Positions 57,035 through 64,000 of a DNA stretch of 64,000 bases are shown here, piece after piece. The notes beneath the pieces were generated by a model. That model was not told the DNA's origin. It did no database searches and was given only the letters and a program-made list of their open reading frames with translations. The position numbers and the translations under genes are program-made. The stretch comes from Neostapfia colusana (taxonomy: Eukaryota > Streptophyta > Magnoliopsida > Poales > Poaceae): the NCBI GenBank assembly GCA_030760725.1, contig JASWHV010000008.1, positions 33,328,720-33,392,719 on the forward strand, written 5' to 3'. Within the stretch, counting starts at the first letter, position 1. The number at the start of each line of letters is the position of its first letter.

Positions 57035-57325
57035 GACAAGCTGGAGAGCGGTGGATCTTGAGCAGCTGATTTTCGTGGATAATCCTCATCTCTGAACTCC
57101 ATTCTTCCCTCTTCTCACGGTGGTCCTGGTGGAGCTATAGTGTGTGATTAGCTTGCCCGTATTGCCGGCGGCTTGGAGCATGCGTCGAAGACGGCGCAAC
57201 AAGCCTCCTACTGCCAATCCGTAGGAGAGATACGTCACGGGACGGTTCTCCTCTCTTAGGGCAAGGGCAACTACGGGAACTCTCCCTCCTGTGGACTTGC
57301 GGGCGGTGCGGATCATGCGAACCAT
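57035..57325 (-). pseudogene. Gypsy C orf0, N-terminal remnant
   Basis: ATG at 57323-57325. Its first 22 residues are identical to those of Gypsy D orf0, including the H3-like TARKSTGG. Three base differences in that stretch are all at third codon positions and silent. A one-base loss near 57118 shifts the frame after about residue 66, and the Copia junction at 57035 removes the rest. The following region (57326-57526) is untranslated leader. Confidence 0.75.
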
Positions 57326-57526
57326 CTAAAACATAAATCATTTAAAATTAAGTTAGATAAGATTTTAAGAAAAAATCCTATTTTGAATAAAAGATGGGGT
57401 AAGATGAATAAAGTGGCCCATTAAATAACACTTTTCAACCAACACCTTGTAAAATAGTTTTTAAGAAAAATAGGGTCCTTAAATACGTCCATTTCTACCA
57501 AGGTCCACGTTCCTACGGGCAACCTT

Positions 57527-57539
57527 GGCTCTGATACCA
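57527..57539 (-). other. Primer-binding site of Gypsy C
   Basis: Minus-strand TGGTATCAGAGCC, four bases from the 5' LTR, identical to that of Gypsy D. Confidence 0.87.
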
Positions 57540-57543
57540 CTTC

Positions 57544-60500
57544 TGTCACACCCGGTTTCTCCGAAGAACAACCGAGTGAATATCACATGTATGCCAGGAT
57601 CATTTTCTCATACATGTTATGACAAATAGTGAAGCATCATTTATTACAAGCCAGGTGTCGAATATAAATAAGTCTTACATAGCATATGTCTCGATGGACG
57701 ATAATAAGTTCATAACATGTAAATAAACTAGCAGCGGAATATTATTCTTGTGGGCTCCATCACAGGCGTTGCCCGGGGGACTCCATGAACCTAGAAACTA
57801 TCCTCGGGTCCAAAGTCTTGATCATTAAACACCACATCATTCTCTTGACCTGAGCAGAAATATAAACCAACAAATATGCAAGGTTGAGTACCGTTGGTAC
57901 TCAACAAGTGTGGGAAAGTTATGTCATGCATGGCTAGAACAAGGAGAGGTTGAACTCATGGTTAAAGCACTACGCAATTAATACCTATCACCTTAGCTTA
58001 TTAAGCACCTACATTACTACATAGGTGAAATGGTCCCAAACTCCCAACCCATCATCATAATCAAATAACCATAACATCATTTCCAATGTTAAGCTCCCCG
58101 CTTAACATCCTCAACTTCCAAAGCCATCCATCCTCTAATCATGAATAAGTCTAAGCCGCTCTTGACTGTGAGCACGGCTGTCATGACAGTTTCGACTCTG
58201 CAGAGTTTGCACCACTGTACCCACATGTAGTGTTTTCATCCCCCGTTGCCGGGTGGACTAAAAGAACCTCCATTATGCCAGTGGCCACGAACCACATTCA
58301 CACTTTCCAGGTGTGTAGCCAGGAGATCACTACGAAGTCTTTACAAAGGAATTCCCGACGAGCGTGGGCCCACTGAGGTTTCACCCCTAACAGCATACAA
58401 GAGGCTCCAACCCCGCTGCAGTGGCCCCCTCTTGAGCCTTGCGGTTCATATGGTAGTCCAGCTGACACCTATTCCCCGCACCATCCAACACACCCATACT
58501 ACGCCGGGGATACACCTAATTAATTGGCCAAGCTGCCCCATCTCAGCATGTGGTTGGCACGGTAAAGCCAGGTTACATGCTCCATGAACCGGTCCTTAGG
58601 ATCCAAGCAAGTACTAAACACAAACCCGAGTCTCGTGCACCCAGCACCAACCAAATCATCCAACTTGCCTCGATCCCTACCCCTACATAACTCATAATAT
58701 CTCATTCAAGAGTAAGGTAAATAAATTGATGATCTCATATCCCAATTATCCCATTCTAAGCATGGCTAAGCATAAGCATATGAATAAATGACATGATAAA
58801 ATAAGTCCCAACCCAAGCTACAAGGAAACAAGGTAATGCAATTCTAGGGAAACTTCCTAGCATGGGTTTCATATTTCAATTGACAATGCAAATAATTCTA
58901 TCTACACATCCTAGCATAGGATCAAAGTGGTCAAGGACACTTGCCTTCTTCCTGCTGCTCTGGGAATGGAAAGTCTTGTTCTTGGAAGGGAAGAACTTGC
59001 TCTGGGGCAGGTTCTATTCATGTCAACACACATAGCAAAAAGTAAACAACAATCCATAAGACATAGTTCACACTTTCACTTCATACAAACCACACATTCA
59101 CATCTATGGAAGTCATTCACATTTCTATGTGATGTGGTTACTCTTTGTGTGTTGATTTTTGGGTTACATGCACTTTTAAACATGTTCATATGTTTTCTAA
59201 CTTTTGTATTCAGATTTATGTTTGCACACTATATATATGAATTTCCAATTTGAACAAATTCCTTATATTCAATTGATACACATCTTAGCTACCAAGTATG
59301 CATGGAAGGTATTTTCCTACTCCATATGGGTTTTCAGATCTTCTACCAAATCCTAAACTGAAATCTTTGGATTTGGAGACTTCATTTATCATTTTCTAGT
59401 TATGCATACCTATTTTCCTATATTTTAAGATTTATTTTCCATACCTAATTGTGAACTTTATTATGAAAATAATAAGACACATCATCTAAACAGAATAGGT
59501 TCTGATCTAAAATATTAAATAATATATTTTTGAACTTCTCCTCTGATGTGAACTATTTTACATCTATTTTACCAATTTTCAGAATTATTTCCTAGCCTAA
59601 AAATGTGTTTCTAGATCTAATAAACATGAACACACCCAAACAGATTTCATTTCAGCCTAAAATTTATTTTTAGCTCATTCTAAAGCTTTCCAATTGTTAG
59701 TAGAGTTTAAACTTGAATTTACAATGTGTGTGCCTCACCCTTTTAAATTTAAATCTTAATTACATATTCAAATTCCTAAATTTAATATCACATAGGGTTA
59801 AAAAGGTAAACTCACCCTACTACAGGGTCTATTATATTATTTTAAGAATTTCCAGGGGCCTAACTATGCATAACAGAGGGATTTTGCTAATTTTTGTTAA
59901 GTCCAGAGGCTAAAACTAATTTTTAATTGAATTTACATGAATTTCTGAAGTTCCAGGGGCAAGATCTGAAGTTTCCGGGGCTAGCTCGTATTTTCCGAGG
60001 TCCCCAGGGGGTAGCGCGTAAGAATCCTGGCCTTTATAACGCGGGGCTGACGTGGACCGTCCGATTTAAAACAGACGGCTAAGATTATAACGTCGAACCG
60101 GTATGCGGGGATTTAAATTCTACCGTGCGATTTAAAATAGACGGCGCACAAGCGGCCACGTCGCTCTGATCGAGCGCGGGCGGCTCTGCCCGGCGGCGCG
60201 CGGCGGCGGGAGGCGGCGATCTCGCCGGAGAGCTTGGGATCTTCGTCTATTCTTCCTAAAACTAGGATTTCATGGCATAGATCGGTAGAGGGGAGGTCGG
60301 AGATCTCACCTCGGGGTTTTTTCTTGAGCTCGGAGGTCCTGGAAGGCGGTTGGCGACGAGGTCCGAGGTGAATTCACGGCGATGCTCGTCGGCGCTGTGT
60401 TTGAAGCGCAAACCACCGAGTTTTCTGCACCTGCGTGATTCCCCGAAGGCGGTGGATCAAGATCAGCGCATTAGATCAGAGATCCCGAGCGAAGATCGAG

Positions 60501-60982
60501 CGAAATTGGCCAGAGAAACTCGGGTTCTCACCGGAAGGAAAAACGGCTGATCGTGGGTGAAAATCGGGACAATGCCGGTGTTTATATAGCCGGGGGAGGG
60601 CGGCGTTCGGTTGTGATCGAGTTTGCATCGTCCAGAACCGAAATTCGGCTGGGTACGCGAGTATCCGGGGTGGTTTTGATTCGGGGGAGAGAGAGGAGTC
60701 CAGGTCGGCCGAGCGCGCGCGAGGAGGAAGAAGATGGCGGGCCCCGCGTGTCAGTGAGAAAGAGGGGGGGCGCGCGGCTGCGGGCTGGCGCGGGGGGTGG
60801 GTGGGCCGGCTAGTGGGTTTCGGCCCACTGGCCGGGGGGGTTTGTTTTTTCTTTTTTCTTTTTCTTTTTCTTTTCTGTTTTCAGTTTAATTTGAATTCCA
60901 ATTTGAATTTGAATTTCTGCACCACATGCAATACGTCCAAAAAAATTTAAATTCCCCTCTTAACAGGTTTTGGGGTGCTACA
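57544..60982 (-). mobile_element. Gypsy C 5' LTR
   Basis: 3,439 bp, from TGTCACACCC to GGGTGCTACA as written. TATA box on the minus strand at 60581-60590 (GCTATATAAA). Conserved palindromic block at about 58150-58620. It keeps the 573 bp missing from the 3' LTR. Confidence 0.92.
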
Positions 60983-61350
60983 TAAAGCTAGAGAAATTAT
61001 ATTCACTTTACATCTATTGGAAGGGATAGGTCCTAAACCCACTGAAGAGTGACCTGGAGGAATGTGCTTATAACGAGACGCGGGGTCCACATCCAAATAA
61101 AATTTTGACAGCATAACCCCGCTATTTTCCAACTGCATGCCCTATAATGTTGCAGCGGAGAACATTAGGGTTATGCCGTCGAAGTCTCGTCTGAATCCAG
61201 ACCCAGCGTCTTGTCCTAATCACACCCCCTCAGTCACCCCAGGCTGTCCAAAAAGGGACAATTCCGAACCTACACGCCTCACATGTGTAACGCATGTGAG
61301 ACGGGCCGGCCTGAAACGGGTGACGCATATTGTATAGGTTACATTAATAT
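60983..61350 (-). mobile_element. CACTA transposon, right part (upstream of TNP2); outer limit uncertain
   Basis: Starts with the TAAAG target duplication of Gypsy C, so it was contiguous with 27334. It should be the region upstream of the TNP2 start. No CACTA tip or subterminal hairpin is visible, so 61350 is only a rough limit. Short inverted repeats (CACATGTGTAACGCATGTGAG near 61280, described) occur. Confidence 0.4.
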
Positions 61351-61670
61351 TACTTTTTGGAGTGATTTACGAGAGAGAAGTAAGAATGAGAGACAGGAGG
61401 AAAGAACGAGAGAGAGAGACAGGGAAGTGGGCCAGCCATCCTAAGTAATGCTCCATCGGGTCCCACCAGTGATGACGTACGAGCCAATGTTCGCCGCTAT
61501 GGGCTTCTAGATCAAAACCGCGAAGAAAATGGTTCCACATGGTTCTCGACGGTGTTCTACTTTGTTTAAGTGCGACAACGGGGAAACATCACTTTTAGAC
61601 GGCCCAACTGTCGGGCCATAAATGGGTTGTGCCGGGCTGAGCCATCCCGAAGCCTGTTTATTTACATATC
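61351..61670. other. Unclassified stretch with a GA-rich run
   Basis: No gene seen. A (GA)n run lies at about 61365-61430. A segment near 61598-61660 with inverted GGCCCAAC / CGGGCC pieces resembles common grass intergenic repeats, but no ends or target duplications could be found. Confidence 0.4.
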
Positions 61671-62045
61671 GATATTATACACTCAAGCAATCAAATTAAA
61701 CTCAAATTTCTAACAATTTCCAAGTAAATAATAAAATAAAACAAATACTTAAAAAATAAACACACTAAACAATAAACAAAGAAAATTTACACCTAAATAT
61801 TCAAATAAGAAAACTAATTAAAGAACTAAGTAATATAATTAACAAATTAAATAACTAAACAACCACCAATATTAATCAAGTAACCAAATTATAAAATAAA
61901 TATTAAACTAACTTAATAATTAACTAAACCAAAATAAAGTAACCTAATTAAGTAACAGATTAACTCATTAACTAAACTAATTAATAAAGTAACAAAATTA
62001 ATTAATAAAAGAATTAAATAACTAATTTATACAATTAATAAAAGT
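61671..62045. repeat. AT-rich low-complexity block
   Basis: About 375 bases, roughly four-fifths A+T, built from variations of AATTAACTAA, TAAATAA and AAGTAAC. No coding potential. Confidence 0.75.
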
Positions 62046-62290
62046 TACCTCGAAGTGGCGATGAAGCGGGGCGGGCTGAGGGCTGAGCGGCGGTGGCGGC
62101 GGGCGGAGGCGACGCGCGCGAGCTCGGGCCGCGGTGGGCGCGAGGTCGGTCGGGCCGGGTGGCGCCAGGGCAGGAGGCGGCGGCGGGGCCGGGCGGCGCT
62201 GGCAAGCTCGGGTGCCGCGCTGGCTAGGCAGCACGGTGGGGCTGGGTGGCGGCGGGGCCAGGTGGCGTTGGTGAGCTCGGGCAGTGTAAA
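62046..62290. repeat. GC-rich GGC/GCG block
   Basis: About 245 bases very rich in G on the plus strand, with irregular GGCGG, GAGCTCGGGC and GGGCGGCGCTGG repeats. Pro/Ala- or Arg-rich open frames occur on both strands and are composition artefacts. It borders the AT-rich block abruptly. Confidence 0.65.
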
Positions 62291-63260
62291 GGTCCAAAAA
62301 TATGAATACAAAGAAACTTTTGCTTGTACAAAGATGGTTTCATATGTATGAAAAATGGAACTTGTTGAAAGTTTTTCCACATGTGATAACACACATGAGA
62401 GCTTTCTTCACACGAGCTACAATATTGATTTGAAGACTTGGAACCCAAGAGGGATGTAAAACCAAGGTGGGAAGATCACATATGTGTGAGAAAGCTAAAG
62501 TCAGATTTTTGAACAAATTTGTTCAACTCAAATTTCAAATGAGGGCAACAATAGGAATACAAACTGTTGTGATCAAAACCTCATTTGCAGCAGCCAAATC
62601 AAATATCAGATTTCATATTTGAATTCCTTAGGTCCAAATTAGGGGGTAGGCAAAATCTCATTAATTTTTGAAGATATTTGCTATCAATTTTCCAAATGGA
62701 CTTAAATTTACAATGAATTCAAATATACATTTGAGTTTGGATGAAACTTGTCCAAATAACCACACACACATTTCAGATTTGAATTCTCACCATTTGATTT
62801 CCAGCATTTGCCAAAATTGAGGAGATATTTGTGAGAAAATTTTAGAGGGATAAGGGGGATAGTGGGGCCCACATGTCATAGGGCCAATTTGACTTACACC
62901 CTAAGTCTTGTGCTCTGTTTTTCATTACACTGAGGGGTTTCTCCAGGGCGACACCGAGCTGCTCGGACCACGTTCACCGACGCCAGCTCCTGCTCTCCCT
63001 AGGCTCACCTTGCTCTTATCTCTCACGCGGGTATCTCTTCACCCGTAGCTCACATCGCTCTGTTCTTTTCCTTCCCGCAAGCAACGGTGCCACGCTCGGT
63101 TCTTCCGATCGCACACCACCCGCCGATTGTCGTTTGATCACGATCTCCACAGCAAAAAGCGTTGTCCAAGCATTCTCTAGATTGCTAGCAGCTTCTCCCC
63201 ACGGTCCCATGCTCGTTTTCACCTAAAACCGGAAAAGTGTCGCTGCTCCCGTGTTGAACA
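62291..63260. other. Unclassified AT-rich to mixed sequence, possibly LTR-derived
   Basis: Many short CAAATTTGAA / TTCAAATTTG pieces and a GGGGCCCACATGTCA motif, both common in grass LTRs. No boundaries, PBS or polypurine tract identified, and no supported gene. Confidence 0.3.
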
Positions 63261-64000
63261 TCGATGAACACGAGCTCGGTCACCGTGGACAGCCCGAACC
63301 GAGGCAGTTCAAGCCCAAGCGAGCTTTCTCATTGGTGCACCGGTGACCCTAGCTACTCCTGTCTGAAGCTCAGCCCAAGCCGTTACTCCTCGGAGGATAA
63401 TTTCGAGAATTCCTCTTGGGCGGCCCAAACCGACCCCGAGGTAAGAGTTTGCGCAATTCAGTGTCAATTCATAATAGTTATGATTCAAACTTCACACAAA
63501 AGTTCCCCTGTAGCTAGAGCTCCTCCTCCCTCGATCCTAGGTCGAGAAATTAAGGGTAGGGCGAGAATTCCACGTTCTTGCCACGGGAAACCTTTCGGGC
63601 CAAGTCGGCCGCACGGTGCCGACGGGGTTAGAGTGCTCCCTGATGGATTTGGTGGCCATTTCTAGCGTCTACACCTTTCCCTGGTGCTCTAGAGACAAAA
63701 AAATCGATCATTTGGTGGACAAATCACCTTGCACAGGCTCACCAGAACCCTAATCGTTGCTGACACCGGTGCGCAAGGTTTTATGGTGGGTCGGCGAGCA
63801 GGGGGTCGGGGGATGGCCGGGAAGGCTGTTCCGGCGACGCTCGCCGGAGGCGCCGCCGCGGCCTCTGTTTGGCGCGAGGAAGAAGACGATCTGCCGGGTG
63901 GGACCCACTAGCAGGCGTTTAAACATTTTAGGAATTTCAGTTTTCAGTTTAAACTTTGAAGAGCCACAACTTTGTGTAGGAATGTCCAAAAATTGTGAAA
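63261..64000 (+). other. Unclassified GC-rich region with an exon-like stretch
   Basis: From the ATG at 63264 the plus strand is open and Ser/Pro-rich to 63440, where ACCCCGAG is followed by GTAAGAG, a good splice donor. The open frame continues to 63665 but turns low-quality. No known domain is recognised. It may be a leader of an LTR element or a gene cut by the window edge. The last 100 bases have GGTGGGACCCACTAGCAG. Confidence 0.25.

Larger units (their letters stand above)
27335..60982 (-). mobile_element. Gypsy C: Tekay/Del-type chromovirus split by Gypsy D and a Copia segment
   Basis: Minus-strand element with a 3' LTR (27335-30207), pol (30255-33550), gag (46201-47331), a remnant of an extra upstream frame (57035-57325), PBS and a 5' LTR (57544-60982). 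TAAAG flanks both ends (27330-27334 and 60983-60987), 33.6 kb apart, showing one original insertion. The LTRs differ by about 3% over the 650 bp compared by eye. It belongs to the same family as Gypsy D. Confidence 0.92.

Noticed and set aside
62022..62392. Pro/Ala/Arg-rich open frames on both strands of the GC-rich block
   Set aside because: The composition of the GGC/GCG repeats explains them; no domain or start context supports a gene.

Overview
This is a nested transposable-element block from a plant nuclear genome, most likely a grass. No ordinary host gene, rRNA or tRNA is visible. The assignment rests on Tekay/Del-type Gypsy chromoviruses with LTRs of 2.9-3.4 kb, Sirevirus-type Copia elements (long gag, several polypurine tracts, GGACTAGTCC-rich LTRs) and a CACTA (En/Spm) transposon. 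All boundaries, target-site duplications (TSDs) and mismatch counts were read by eye.

Layout. The oldest layer is a minus-strand CACTA element, now in pieces at 6216-7098, 21220-23472, 26763-27334 and 60983 to about 61350. It keeps subterminal hairpins, a multi-exon Transposase_24-like gene and the first part of a TNP2-type transposase. On the left, a plus-strand Sirevirus LTR end (5456-6215) lies in it. A minus-strand Gypsy (A1: LTR 2288-5455 plus gag start) sits in that LTR, and a minus-strand Sirevirus LTR (1 to about 1162) cuts the A1 gag. Gypsy B (7099-21219, minus, TSD CCCCC) entered the CT-rich intron of the CACTA gene. A solo LTR, E (23473-26762, TSD ACATT), lies between the two CACTA genes.

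Gypsy C (minus) spans 27335-60982 with TSD TAAAG at both ends, 33.6 kb apart. It was split by Gypsy D (33551-46195, plus, complete, TSD CATGG) and by a rearranged Sirevirus Copia segment (47451-57034) that has one central LTR, no outer LTRs, no TSD, and a deletion of about 0.68 kb in the Gypsy. From 60983 to the right edge are the CACTA remainder, an AT-rich and a GC-rich block, and unclassified, possibly LTR-derived, DNA.

How parts work together. Each Gypsy has PBS (tRNA-Met type), gag, protease, RT, RNase H and integrase with a C-terminal chromodomain-like region, then a conserved hairpin and a polypurine tract. Nearly all coding regions are broken. The exception is an extra 256-codon frame (orf0, 37178-37948) between the 5' LTR and gag of Gypsy D. 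Its first 22 codons line up without gaps from the initiator Met with the histone H3 tail around Lys9. A second copy (Gypsy C) keeps that stretch with only synonymous changes. Other unusual features are tandem G-box (CACGTG) arrays just upstream of the TATA box in the A, B and E LTRs, and a 3,089-bp segment (2731-5819) copied almost perfectly into the 5' LTR of Gypsy B (16261-19349).
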